Shown: positions 26,702-35,069 of the stretch, one piece after another
How positions within the stretch are numbered: the stretch's first letter is position 1
Layout: each line of letters starts with the position of its first letter
Source of the DNA: an uncultured Eubacteriales bacterium
GTDB lineage: Bacteria; Bacillota; Clostridia; Lachnospirales; Lachnospiraceae
Direction of reading: 5' to 3'
Assembly: GCA_900315015.1 (NCBI GenBank)
Contig: OMXJ01000012.1
Span: forward strand, 38,425 to 102,424
DNA: 64,000 nt
Notes under the pieces: generated by a model
What the model was told of the DNA's origin: nothing
The model's input: the letters and a program-made list of their open reading frames with translations, nothing else
The model's database searches: none
Program-made: the position numbers and the translations under genes

Positions 26702-27541
26702 TTACCTATGGCTTTTTTTCTTATCTCTTGCATTATCGATCTTTGCTTTCTGGAATTTTCCTATCATAGGCATCATCCATGAATCTGGAATGATTCTTGA
26801 GAAAACAAAGAACAGCTTTGGCATCACTCCTGGAACTATGCGGAATTTTCCCTCAAACAGCTTATCAATAGCATACTTTGCAACTCTCTTACTATTTGCA
26901 CCCGGCATTCCAAAGCTAACCTTTGCGACCTTGTTGAACTCTGTCTTGACAGGCCCAGGGCAAAGCACTGAAATATGAACATTTCTTCCTGAATACTTTA
27001 TTTCCTGAAAGATAGCCTGTGATAATCTATAAACATAATTTTTTGTCGAATAATAGGTGGCCATCATTGGTCCTGGCATAAAGCCGGCAACCGAAGCCAC
27101 ATTTAAAATAAAGCCATGGTCTCTTCTCTTAAAATCACGAAGAAACAGCTTTGTAAGCATATGAAGAGCAATGACATTAGTTTTTATCATGTTAATGTCG
27201 TTATCAAGCCCGTCCATGGAATCTACAGCATAGCTATTACTTCCATCCGGACCATTTCCCGTAACATCATCAAAATAGCCCACACTTCCAAAGCCCGCAT
27301 TATTGATCAGAACATCAATATTCTGCTCGCAATACTCTTTATAAAGTGCCTTAACTGCATTTTCATCAGTAAGATCAAGGGGATACACCTGAACATTTAC
27401 TATATTCTTAAGCTGCTCCTTTAGCTCATTAAGACGGTCTTCTCTTCTTGCAACAAGTATAAGATCGAAGCCCCTCTTTGAAAGCTGAATTGCCATGTCG
27501 CGTCCAAGTCCCGCACTTGCACCGGTAATAAGCGCCTTCAT
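26702..27541 (-). CDS. Short-chain dehydrogenase/reductase
   Basis: A 279-residue SDR with the classical elements: NAD(P) motif TGASAGLGRDMA (about 7-18), NNAGFGSVGYF (about 85), catalytic serine in NVASVAGFMPG, and YSTKNYVYRLS with the YxxxK pair. ARREDRL after the second strand suggests NADP(H). The C-terminal end is basic and hydrophobic, as in membrane-associated SDRs. The start at 27541 (MKALITGASAG) has GGAGG 7 bases upstream; a longer reading lacks support. The substrate is unknown. It is expressed alone from the promoter at 27605-27633. Confidence 0.9.
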   Translation of the reverse strand: MKALITGASAGLGRDMAIQLSKRGFDLILVARREDRLNELKEQLKNIVNVQVYPLDLTDENAVKALYKEYCEQNIDVLINNAGFGSVGYFDDVTGNGPDGSNSYAVDSMDGLDNDINMIKTNVIALHMLTKLFLRDFKRRDHGFILNVASVAGFMPGPMMATYYSTKNYVYRLSQAIFQEIKYSGRNVHISVLCPGPVKTEFNKVAKVSFGMPGANSKRVAKYAIDKLFEGKFRIVPGVMPKLFFVFSRIIPDSWMMPMIGKFQKAKIDNARDKKKSHR

Positions 27542-27604
27542 ACTACTACCTCCGTACTCCTTATAATTGTAAAGCCCATACGAAATTATTATAGCATACA
27601 GCCG

Positions 27605-27633
27605 ATTATAATACAAATAATTTTTTCTTACAA
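27605..27633 (-). promoter_or_regulatory. Sigma-A promoter for the SDR gene
   Basis: TTGTAA (27633-27628), 17-bp spacer, TATAAT (27610-27605). Confidence 0.7.
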
Positions 27634-27688
27634 AATTTCATGCCTAATCACACTTTAAATTATTACATTTGCACATTTGCAATAAAAA

Positions 27689-27716
27689 GCAGCTACGATC
27701 AACAGATCATAGCTGC
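27689..27716 (-). terminator. Rho-independent terminator after the galE operon
   Basis: GCAGCTACGATC / GATCATAGCTGC stem with one mismatch; the minus strand continues TTTTTATTGC. Confidence 0.87.
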
Positions 27717-27723
27717 CTAAAAT

Positions 27724-28179
27724 TTACTTATTAGCTCTTACATCCTTCATTTCTATAAGGTCTGAAGCCGTGTCACCCCTTAGCTTTAACCCTTCCTTCT
27801 CATTTATCATGTTGTGGAGCTTTTCTGCAATGCGGTACCAATGCTGCACTCTGTTCTCAAGCTTAAAATAATGCCTAAGATAAAAGCCAAATAATATGAT
27901 GACAATGAGCATAAGCAGCCCCATAAGAAGAGCCACCTCTGGTATATTAACTACGGCATAATAGACAATGAGCCATATCCCCATAAGGGCCACGCAGGTC
28001 ATAAGGGTAACAACAAGATGGATCATTCTCTCATGCTGAAGCCAGGCAAGCTTTTTCTCATGCCATTCAAGGAGCTTTTCAGGAGCTACGCCCTCTTTTA
28101 AGCCCTCCGCGATGTATTTTTCCTCATCATCGCAGAACTTGATCATATTGATTCCATATACATCACTGCGCTTTGCCAT
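27724..28179 (-). CDS. Two-helix membrane protein, function unknown
   Basis: A 151-residue protein with two adjacent membrane helices (about 53-75 and 80-102) between charged cytoplasmic-looking ends. The N-terminal part (FCDDEEKYIAEGLKEGVAPEKLLEWHEKKLAWLQHERMIH) and the C-terminal part are helical and may form coiled coils. It is not recognised as a member of a named family. AAAGG precedes the start. It follows galE by 37 bp and shares its terminator, so it is probably co-transcribed with galE. Confidence 0.7.
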   Translation of the reverse strand: MAKRSDVYGINMIKFCDDEEKYIAEGLKEGVAPEKLLEWHEKKLAWLQHERMIHLVVTLMTCVALMGIWLIVYYAVVNIPEVALLMGLLMLIVIILFGFYLRHYFKLENRVQHWYRIAEKLHNMINEKEGLKLRGDTASDLIEMKDVRANK

Positions 28180-28216
28180 ATTACCAGCCTTTCTGCCGCA
28201 AAAAACAGCACGCTAA

Positions 28217-29233
28217 TTAGTCCTCATAGCCATTAGGATTGTTCTTCTGCCAGTTCCATGCATCACGGCACATATCCTCAAGACCAAGCTCTGCCTTCCA
28301 GCCAAGCTCTAACTCAGCCTTCTTAGGGCTGCAGTAGCACTGAGCGATATCACCAGCACGGCGAGGCTTAATTGAATAAGGAACCTTTACATTATTTACC
28401 TTCTCAAAAGCCTTTACCATATCAAGAACTGAATAACCATGTCCTGTACCAAGGTTGCATATGAAACAGCCCGGATTTGTACGAAGCTTATCGATAGCCT
28501 TTACATGAGCCTTAGCCAAATCTACAACGTGAAGATAATCTCTTACACCTGTTCCATCTGGAGTGTCATAGTCATTACCGAAAACACCGAGCTCATCACG
28601 CTTGCCAACAGCAACCTGAGTGATGAAAGGCATAAGATTGTTTGGTCTCCCCTTAGGATTCTCACCGATTCTTCCTGAAGCATGAGCTCCAACAGGGTTG
28701 AAGTAACGAAGAATAACCATATTCCACTCTGGATCAGCCTTCTGAATATCCATTAAGATCTGCTCGAGCATTGACTTTGTCCAGCCATAAGGATTTGTAC
28801 AAACACCCTTAGGACAGTTCTCTGTGATAGGGATTTCTGCAGGATCTCCATAAACGGTAGCACTAGAAGAAAATACAAAATTCTTTGCTCCGTGCTTTCT
28901 CATTACATCAAGTAATACTAAAGTTCCACCAATATTATTGCTATAATACTCCCATGGCTTTTCAACAGACTCTCCAACAGCCTTAAGTGATGCGAAGTTA
29001 ATTACCTCAGTGATATCATTCTCAGAAAAAATCTTTTCAAGATCCTCTCTATTTCTGATGTCTGCATCATAAGACTTAAAATCCTTACCTGTGATTTCCT
29101 TAACTCGCTCTAGCGCCTTTGGTGATGAATTAGTATAATTATCCATTACTACAGCCTCATATCCCCCGTTTAGAAGCTCTACTAATGTATGTGTGCCAAT
29201 GTAACCTGCGCCTCCTGTAAGTAAAATTGCCAT
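28217..29233 (-). CDS. galE: UDP-glucose 4-epimerase
   Basis: A 338-residue epimerase interconverting UDP-glucose and UDP-galactose. NAD-binding [10 protein letters not shown] (7-16), MDNYTNSSP, catalytic SSSATVYG and [10 protein letters not shown] (YxxxK), and the C-terminal [22 protein letters not shown] are typical. GGAGGG lies 6 bases before the start. The promoter at 29286-29314 is close to consensus. It links the galactoside operon (galactose use) and polysaccharide synthesis (UDP-galactose supply). Confidence 0.97.
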   Translation of the reverse strand: MAILLTGGAGYIGTHTLVELLNGGYEAVVMDNYTNSSPKALERVKEITGKDFKSYDADIRNREDLEKIFSENDITEVINFASLKAVGESVEKPWEYYSNNIGGTLVLLDVMRKHGAKNFVFSSSATVYGDPAEIPITENCPKGVCTNPYGWTKSMLEQILMDIQKADPEWNMVILRYFNPVGAHASGRIGENPKGRPNNLMPFITQVAVGKRDELGVFGNDYDTPDGTGVRDYLHVVDLAKAHVKAIDKLRTNPGCFICNLGTGHGYSVLDMVKAFEKVNNVKVPYSIKPRRAGDIAQCYCSPKKAELELGWKAELGLEDMCRDAWNWQKNNPNGYED

Positions 29234-29285
29234 TTTGTTCCCTCCTAAAATATCAAATATATATCGTTTTCTTTATAACAACTTC

Positions 29286-29314
29286 ATTCTAAACTTGAAA
29301 CTAACAAAAGTCAA
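29286..29314 (-). promoter_or_regulatory. Sigma-A promoter for galE
   Basis: TTGACT (29314-29309), 17-bp spacer, TAGAAT (29291-29286). Confidence 0.75.
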
Positions 29315-29362
29315 TGTAGTTATTTATCTTTTACAATGCATTCACAGAATGATATACATAGC

Positions 29363-30415
29363 TTAATTATTAGTAAGCTTCATATCTCCGTTCTTTATAA
29401 AGCCTGCCTTCCTCATTACCTCAGCAATTCCAAGTACAAGCGCACCCGGAAGAAGGAAATGCATTACTACAATTTCAACAAGCACTATAGCAGGTTTCAT
29501 TCCTGCAGCGGTCATTGTCTGAAACTCTGCAATCTGACCTACAAGACCAGAAGATCCCATACCGGAGCCCACTGGAGAGCTTATCATCTTAAGCACCATA
29601 GTTGATAACGGAGCAAGAAGCGCCGAAGAAATGATTGATGGAAGCCATATCTGAGGACGGCGTACAATATTAGGCATCTGAATCATGCTAGTTCCAACGC
29701 CCTGAGAAATAAGGCCGCCGAAGCCGTTTTCTCTGTAGCTTGCAACAGCAAAGCCTACCATCTGGCAGCAGCATCCGATTGTAGCTGCGCCGGCAGCAAG
29801 ACCTGTAATTCCCATTGAAATACCGATTGCTGCAGAGCTGATAGGAAGTGTAAGGAAAATTCCCATAAGTACAGAAACAATTACACCTCCAACAAATGGA
29901 TGTGCATCAACATTTACATTAACAAGATTACCGAGCCAGGTCATGAACCTTGAAATAGGAGGTCCGATAACAAAGCCCACTACTGAACCAAAAGCGATTG
30001 AAACGGTAGGAGTAAGGATTATGTCAAGCTTTGTTCTGCCTGAAATAAGGCTGCCAAGCTCAATAGCTGCAAATGCTGCAACAAAAGCGCCAAGAGGCTC
30101 ACCCGGCTTACCAAGTGTTATTTCTGTCATACCTGTAACGGCCGGAAAAGCTCCTATCATACCAGCTGTAGCAGCTGAAATAATTACCAAAGGACTGCTC
30201 TTATACTTAGCAGCAACACCAACACCGATGCCGGCACCTGTCAGAGTCTTTGCTAGATTAGCAACTGAAACGATATATGTACCAGCTTCACCTCCTACAA
30301 GATTACCTATCTGACCCATAATGGTTCCGATGATAAGAGTTGCAAAAAGACCAAGTGCCATTCCAGAAAGACCATCAATAAAAATATGGCTTAAGACCTT
30401 TTTTATATTATTCAT
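29363..30415 (-). CDS. PTS EIIC-like membrane protein (PTS_EIIC_2 family)
   Basis: A 350-residue, very hydrophobic protein of the PTS_EIIC_2 family, with glycine-rich helices such as LTGAGIGVGVAAKYKSSPLVIISAATAGMIGAFPAVTG and a conserved MVGFAVASYRENGFGGLISQGVGTSMIQMPNI segment. About nine or ten membrane segments. No IIA, IIB or HPr gene is nearby, and the family is known as orphan IIC-like proteins, so whether it phosphorylates a sugar or is a facilitator or regulator is unclear. The start at 30415 is chosen because AAGGAGG lies 5 bases upstream; a GTG start five codons earlier would cover that site. Confidence 0.85.
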   Translation of the reverse strand: MNNIKKVLSHIFIDGLSGMALGLFATLIIGTIMGQIGNLVGGEAGTYIVSVANLAKTLTGAGIGVGVAAKYKSSPLVIISAATAGMIGAFPAVTGMTEITLGKPGEPLGAFVAAFAAIELGSLISGRTKLDIILTPTVSIAFGSVVGFVIGPPISRFMTWLGNLVNVNVDAHPFVGGVIVSVLMGIFLTLPISSAAIGISMGITGLAAGAATIGCCCQMVGFAVASYRENGFGGLISQGVGTSMIQMPNIVRRPQIWLPSIISSALLAPLSTMVLKMISSPVGSGMGSSGLVGQIAEFQTMTAAGMKPAIVLVEIVVMHFLLPGALVLGIAEVMRKAGFIKNGDMKLTNN

Positions 30416-30529
30416 TCTCTCCTCCTTCACAGCTGTCCAGTCACCTGTTTAGTAGGATGACTTGCAGAGTACTTATCACTTTAACGCTTTTACCTTACCA
30501 TGCAATTTAATTATTCCTTTGCATAGCAC

Positions 30530-31792
30530 TCACACTTTTACCTTACTAAGTGCATCCTGAAGATAGCCCTGAGAATCCTCTCTGAGTTTAGCCCAGCGTG
30601 CATCAACTTCATCAAAATCTATAGGCTTAAAGAGCTCATCCTCGCTCATAGAATCAATTTTCTCTAAAATCATCTCATCCTTGTCATTCTTATTTGCAGC
30701 AATGAACTCTTCATCCTCATGGATTCCAACAAGCTCGCCGAGCTTAGACTGAAGATGCCCCTCTACGCCAAGGCTGCCAAGGAGATTCACCATTCTCTCA
30801 GGGTACTTCTTATGAGGAACAGTGATGAAATTACGATGGTAAAGAAGAGCAAAAACCGTAGCGTGGAAAGAATTAGTAACTACGTACTTAGCCCCGCGCA
30901 CAAGTCCGATAAACTCTTCAGGACCGGCCGACGCAAAAGATCCAAGCTCATTATCAAAGGTCTTATCTCTTCTGTTCTGGATAACAGGAAGGCCAAGTCT
31001 CCTTGAAAGGGCACCTGCAATACGCACAACGTCCCTATCCTTACCGATTACATGAACTAAAATATAAGGTCCCTTGAACTTCTTATTATAGGCTTCAGGA
31101 GTAGTAAAGCCGCTTCTTTCAACCAAAGACTCATAGTCCTCTCTCTCAAGCAGGAAGGTAGGATCGCTCACCACCTTTATAGGCTTATCTGTAAGGCCAG
31201 AAAGAAGCTCTGCGGCAGACTGCTCACGAACTGAAATCATATCATAATTTTCAAGATACTTCTTCATGAAATCAGCCTCAGAATCACGTAAAAAGTCAAC
31301 GCCTATACTAGGTGCATAGGAAATTCTTCGAACAAAGCCCGGCTCTGTCTTTACCTTATCAAAATCAAGGAAATATGCAGGCTTAAGGCCCTTTGTAATA
31401 TCAGAATTCCATACCTGGTCACTTCCGGTGATCAAAAGGTCATAATCCCTTGGATCATAATTTTCCTTAATTTCATCAAAGCTCTTAAAGGCCATACCTG
31501 TATGAAGGGTCTTCTTAATAAATTTCTCGAACTTTTCAGCCTTCTCGTAGGTTGCCCTTCTCTCGTGCTGCTGCTTCATTCTGCGAAGCTTATCATAGGT
31601 ATTCTGTAATACAGGTGTCTTGAACTTAATTTTCTCACGGTACAAGGTGTACACTTTATCAATGACATCCGGACGATAATTTAAAAGATCTACCTTATGG
31701 CCGCATTTAACAAGGTACTCCTGCAGCGCATAGGCCTGCAGAACACAGCCGTAATTATATGCAGAATTAATAGTAATAATTCCTATTCTCAT
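30530..31792 (-). CDS. Polysaccharide pyruvyl transferase family protein
   Basis: A 420-residue protein of the polysaccharide pyruvyl transferase family (CsaB/WcaK-like), which adds ketal-linked pyruvate to cell-surface sugars. The N-terminus MRIGIITINSAYNYGCVLQAYALQEYL and LITGSDQVWNSDITKGLKPAYFLDF are characteristic, as is YVVTNSFHATVFALLYHRNFITV (helix with conserved S-F-H). GGAGGA lies 3-4 bases before the start. It follows the TagF-GT4 gene by 23 bp, so the two form an operon for a pyruvylated surface polymer. Confidence 0.9.
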   Translation of the reverse strand: MRIGIITINSAYNYGCVLQAYALQEYLVKCGHKVDLLNYRPDVIDKVYTLYREKIKFKTPVLQNTYDKLRRMKQQHERRATYEKAEKFEKFIKKTLHTGMAFKSFDEIKENYDPRDYDLLITGSDQVWNSDITKGLKPAYFLDFDKVKTEPGFVRRISYAPSIGVDFLRDSEADFMKKYLENYDMISVREQSAAELLSGLTDKPIKVVSDPTFLLEREDYESLVERSGFTTPEAYNKKFKGPYILVHVIGKDRDVVRIAGALSRRLGLPVIQNRRDKTFDNELGSFASAGPEEFIGLVRGAKYVVTNSFHATVFALLYHRNFITVPHKKYPERMVNLLGSLGVEGHLQSKLGELVGIHEDEEFIAANKNDKDEMILEKIDSMSEDELFKPIDFDEVDARWAKLREDSQGYLQDALSKVKV

Positions 31793-31815
31793 AGTTCCTC
31801 CAACAAGAGCTGAAA

Positions 31816-34470
31816 TTACAAAATGCTCTCAAACTTCTTAACAATTCCGTCATTATACTCATCAAACCTTATATGAAGCGGCTTAACCTCGCCCTCCATA
31901 AAGCTCTTCATTCCGCCTACAAAGCCCTCCTCATCATTCTTAACAAGGAAGCCGCCGTAGCGCTTTAGGAAATCACCAGAGCCCGGAATGTCTCCTGCAA
32001 CAATAGGCACATCAAGAGTATCAGCCTCAAGGAGAACAAGACCTAGTGGCTCTCTTTCTGACGGAAGCAGGAAAAGATCACATTTCTTTAAAATCGCATA
32101 AGGATTTGAAACTGCTCTAATGATGATAATATTAGATGAAGCAGATGAATCTGCAGCAAGCTGCACTGTCTCATTAAAGATGGCACCATAGCCGCCCATG
32201 ATGATAAGCTTTACATCCTCGATGCTTCTTCCATACTTTTCCTTATAACTATTCTTAAGCGCCTCGTCACTCTTAAACTGATTGTAAAAACTCTCAAAGG
32301 CACGTATAAGCTTGGCATGGCCCTTTTCCTCTGAGAAACGGCCGATTGTTATGAACTTAAGAAGGCTCTTATCCTCAAGGATATCCTTTAATCTCTCCTC
32401 AGTTACAGTGCACTTAGTCTCAGCATCAAGCATGACAGGGAGCTCTGCCTTCTCAAGCACACCCTGGTAGAAATGAGCATTCTCAACAACGCTCACTCTG
32501 CTCTCAGGCACCTTCAGCTTATCAACAAGAGAATTCTTAACGGCATCAGAAACCGCCGCAACAACATCAAATTCCTTATAAGCACGAAGGAGAGTAGGCA
32601 TATGCTGATTATTCTTCTCCTTCATTTCATCGCTCATGTCATTATGCGCAAAAATGATCTTTCTAGCAGGGCTATTAAGATACATCATAGTAACGAAAGG
32701 CGCATAACCTGTAAAGTGCACGATATCATCAATTCTAACGCCGGCAAACTTCTTTTTCCACTCGCGCTTAAAAATCTTATTAACAGTTGCAACCACTAAA
32801 CTCCACTGGATGTTCTTACTAAAGTAGAGCTTAAAGCAAAGAGTCTCCCAGAGGCTCTTTTCGGTCATTGCTCCGCTCATAGGAAGAATTCCAACGCTTT
32901 CAGGAATGCCTGCTACTCTCATAGGAGTCTTAGACATCTGGCTCTGAAGGAAGCTGAAATAGTAATTGTTCTTATCAGTATCTACGAGATTCGTAAGGTT
33001 CATAAGTGAAGTCGTAATACCATTTCTTGAAAGGTTCGAGCAATAAACAAGAATATTCTTCTTGCCATCCTTGCCCGATTTTGCAGAAGGCACATAATAA
33101 GCAGTAACCTTCTTATCCTCTATCTTTTCCTTAGGAAGCTGATTATTAATGGCATCAGTCTCATCAATGCCAAGCATCAGCTCCTTCTTTCCTATGCTGA
33201 CATACTCAGTTGAAGCAGAAGGAAGCACCTTAGGAAGAGGCTTTTTTACATAATTATCATTGAGCACCGCCTCAAGAACATATCTTGGTGAGTTCGGCGA
33301 ATCATAAGAGCCATACTCAGCAAGGAAATCGGTATCATCATAATCCTTTGGCTTTTTAAGCTCTGCCGCAAGCTCCTCTGCCGTCTTAACTCTTGGGAAT
33401 GGGAAGGAATCTATGGAAACGTAAAGTCCTCTCTCATCCAGATAATCCTCGTCATCGTAAGTAAAGAGAATAATCTTCTTTCTGCAGTTTGCAAAATCAT
33501 AGAAAACTGAAGAATAATCTGTAAGAAGCACATCTGCCGCATTTAAAAGATCATAAGTCTCATATTCATCAGTAATAGGCACGATATGCTTATAGTCGCT
33601 ATAATCAAAGTCTGCCGCTGTAAAAATATGGAACTTAACAAACATCACCTGATTATCATCCATAAGAGAATCAAGCACATGGAAGTAATTCGAGCAGTCA
33701 TTTCCCTGCTGATTATCCTTTTTGTTAGTAAGAGTTCCACGCCAGGTAGGCATATATACGATAAGCTGCTTATCCGAAAGACCGAGCTGCTTTTTCACCT
33801 CAGCACCTCTATCTGCATTAAAGAAAATCGAATTTCTTGGATAGCCGCTCATCAGAGCCTTTCCCTGATAAAGCTTTGTAAGACCGTAGTCCTCAAAGAA
33901 ACGGTCTCTCATGTAATCATTTGGATAAATAAGGAAATCCGAAATAAGAAAATTATGCTGAACATTTCCTATGGCATAGGCACGGTTCTCTACCTTTCTG
34001 CCCATGGCCTTAAACGGAGTTCCATGCCAGGTATTGGTATAGATTTGTCCCTTGCGCTTTATGAACCAGGCTGGGAAAGAGGTATCATTAAAAAGATACT
34101 TGCATCTTGCAAGATACTGCTTATACTCCCTGCCTGATGGCTCAATATACTCAGGAATATCTATGCCGTGCTCGGTAAAGATCTTAGTAAAGCGCTCACG
34201 CTCTTCTTCCTTAAGAACGAGCACAACGCTATATTTTTCCCCTTTATGAGTATAATTACCAAGGCTGAGCTCCTTTAAAAGGTAAAAGATATTACCAGCA
34301 ACATCTCCTCCGCCCTTAGACTCAAACAGTATATAATTCTCAAGAAGAGGCTTTTTTAATTCATTAAAATAATAAGCATTATCATTAGCATGCCTTATCT
34401 TATTCTTAACCTTGACTGCCTTCTTTTTATATTTCTTAGCTTTATTCCATACAAATTTTAAAGGATTCAT
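31816..34470 (-). CDS. Fusion of CDP-glycerol glycerophosphotransferase (TagF-like) and family 4 glycosyltransferase
   Basis: An 884-residue protein with two enzymes in one chain. The first half (about 35-400) is a CDP-glycerol glycerophosphotransferase: YTNTWHGTPFKAMGRKV, YMPTWRGTL, LLTDYSSVFYDFANCRKKIILFTYD. The second half (about 465-880) is a GT-B glycosyltransferase family 4: FTGYAPFVTMMYLNSPARKIIFAHNDM, FITIGRFSEEKGHAKLI, LLPSEREPLGLVLLEADTLDVPIVAGD. It probably builds or decorates a teichoic-acid-like polymer at the membrane. GGAGG lies 7 bases before the start; the promoter is at 34647-34675 with a leader of about 170 nt. Confidence 0.92.
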   Translation of the reverse strand: MNPLKFVWNKAKKYKKKAVKVKNKIRHANDNAYYFNELKKPLLENYILFESKGGGDVAGNIFYLLKELSLGNYTHKGEKYSVVLVLKEEERERFTKIFTEHGIDIPEYIEPSGREYKQYLARCKYLFNDTSFPAWFIKRKGQIYTNTWHGTPFKAMGRKVENRAYAIGNVQHNFLISDFLIYPNDYMRDRFFEDYGLTKLYQGKALMSGYPRNSIFFNADRGAEVKKQLGLSDKQLIVYMPTWRGTLTNKKDNQQGNDCSNYFHVLDSLMDDNQVMFVKFHIFTAADFDYSDYKHIVPITDEYETYDLLNAADVLLTDYSSVFYDFANCRKKIILFTYDDEDYLDERGLYVSIDSFPFPRVKTAEELAAELKKPKDYDDTDFLAEYGSYDSPNSPRYVLEAVLNDNYVKKPLPKVLPSASTEYVSIGKKELMLGIDETDAINNQLPKEKIEDKKVTAYYVPSAKSGKDGKKNILVYCSNLSRNGITTSLMNLTNLVDTDKNNYYFSFLQSQMSKTPMRVAGIPESVGILPMSGAMTEKSLWETLCFKLYFSKNIQWSLVVATVNKIFKREWKKKFAGVRIDDIVHFTGYAPFVTMMYLNSPARKIIFAHNDMSDEMKEKNNQHMPTLLRAYKEFDVVAAVSDAVKNSLVDKLKVPESRVSVVENAHFYQGVLEKAELPVMLDAETKCTVTEERLKDILEDKSLLKFITIGRFSEEKGHAKLIRAFESFYNQFKSDEALKNSYKEKYGRSIEDVKLIIMGGYGAIFNETVQLAADSSASSNIIIIRAVSNPYAILKKCDLFLLPSEREPLGLVLLEADTLDVPIVAGDIPGSGDFLKRYGGFLVKNDEEGFVGGMKSFMEGEVKPLHIRFDEYNDGIVKKFESIL

Positions 34471-34646
34471 ATTTTATCCTCCGTATAAGTTAATTACCCT
34501 CTGCCTTCTAGCCTCTATGTTTCACTTAAGTTCGTACCATATCTAGAGAGGGCCATAGTGCATTACATCCCTGCTCTAGAGCAAGACTTACGCATAGCAA
34601 AAAGCCATTCTTCAAAAAGCACTTTTGCAAAAGGGCATATATAATA

Positions 34647-34675
34647 ATGATACCAAAAATTCTCTTTAAAGTAAA
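34647..34675 (-). promoter_or_regulatory. Sigma-A promoter for the TagF-GT4 operon
   Basis: TTTACT (34675-34670), 17-bp spacer, TATCAT (34652-34647) with an extended TGG. The leader contains the palindrome TGCTCTAGAGCA and CTTTTGCAAAAG. Confidence 0.6.
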
Positions 34676-34708
34676 TAAAAATCGTAAATTAGTTTAGCGA
34701 CAAAAAAT

Positions 34709-34732
34709 GGACCGAAACAAATGTTTCGATCC
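34709..34732 (-). terminator. Terminator after tRNA-Gln
   Basis: GGACCGAAACA / TGTTTCGATCC stem (one G-U type mismatch), followed on the minus strand by ATTTTTTGTCG. Confidence 0.85.
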
Positions 34733-34739
34733 ATCAAAG

Positions 34740-34812
34740 CTGGGCTACAAGGATTCGAACCTTGAAAATGCTGGAATCAGAATCCAGTGCCTTACCATTT
34801 GGCGATAGCCCA
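34740..34812 (-). tRNA. tRNA-Gln (anticodon CUG)
   Basis: On the minus strand the acceptor TGGGCTA pairs with TAGCCCA, the anticodon arm is CTGGA-TTCTGAT-TCCAG, giving anticodon CTG (reads CAG), and the T arm is CAAGG-TTCGAAT-CCTTG. The 3' CCA is not encoded. A matching promoter lies at 34846-34874 and a terminator at 34709-34732, so it is transcribed alone. Confidence 0.96.
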
Positions 34813-34845
34813 ATAACTATTTGCTTGTTTTCAAGCACGCTGATA

Positions 34846-34874
34846 ATTATATATCATTAGTTTCAAAAAATCAA
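34846..34874 (-). promoter_or_regulatory. Sigma-A promoter for tRNA-Gln
   Basis: TTGATT (34874-34869), 17-bp spacer, TATAAT (34851-34846). Confidence 0.8.
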
Positions 34875-34908
34875 GTACTTTTTTAAATTTTTTTTGATTT
34901 TTTCAAAA

Positions 34909-34939
34909 AGAGCCGCTGTCCTTACATAGCAGCGGCTCT
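34909..34939 (-). terminator. Terminator after the EAL-protein gene
   Basis: AGAGCCGCTG / CAGCGGCTCT, 10-bp GC-rich stem with an 11-base loop; the minus strand continues TTTTTG. Confidence 0.9.
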
Positions 34940-34990
34940 CAGGCATTTCATAAATCACATCTTCAAACATTTAACTATAGATACCAATCT

Positions 34991-35069
34991 TTACCACAGC
35001 ATTTATCACCGCATTTGTCACTGCATTTGTCACTGCATTTATCTCTGCAGTTGTCACTGCAGTTGTCAC
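34991..35069. repeat. 12-bp tandem repeat at the 3' end of the EAL-protein gene
   Basis: About six and a half copies of GTCACTGCATTT-like 12-mers (variants ATCACCGCATTT, ATCTCTGCAGTT). The last copy includes the stop codon of the EAL gene (35066-35068). On the coding strand the unit is TGA CAA ATG CAG, so every copy repeats an in-frame stop. Confidence 0.85.

Noticed and set aside
26640..26715. Hairpins after the SDR gene
   Set aside because: The stems are short and the T-run is on the wrong strand for the minus-strand gene; not called as a terminator.
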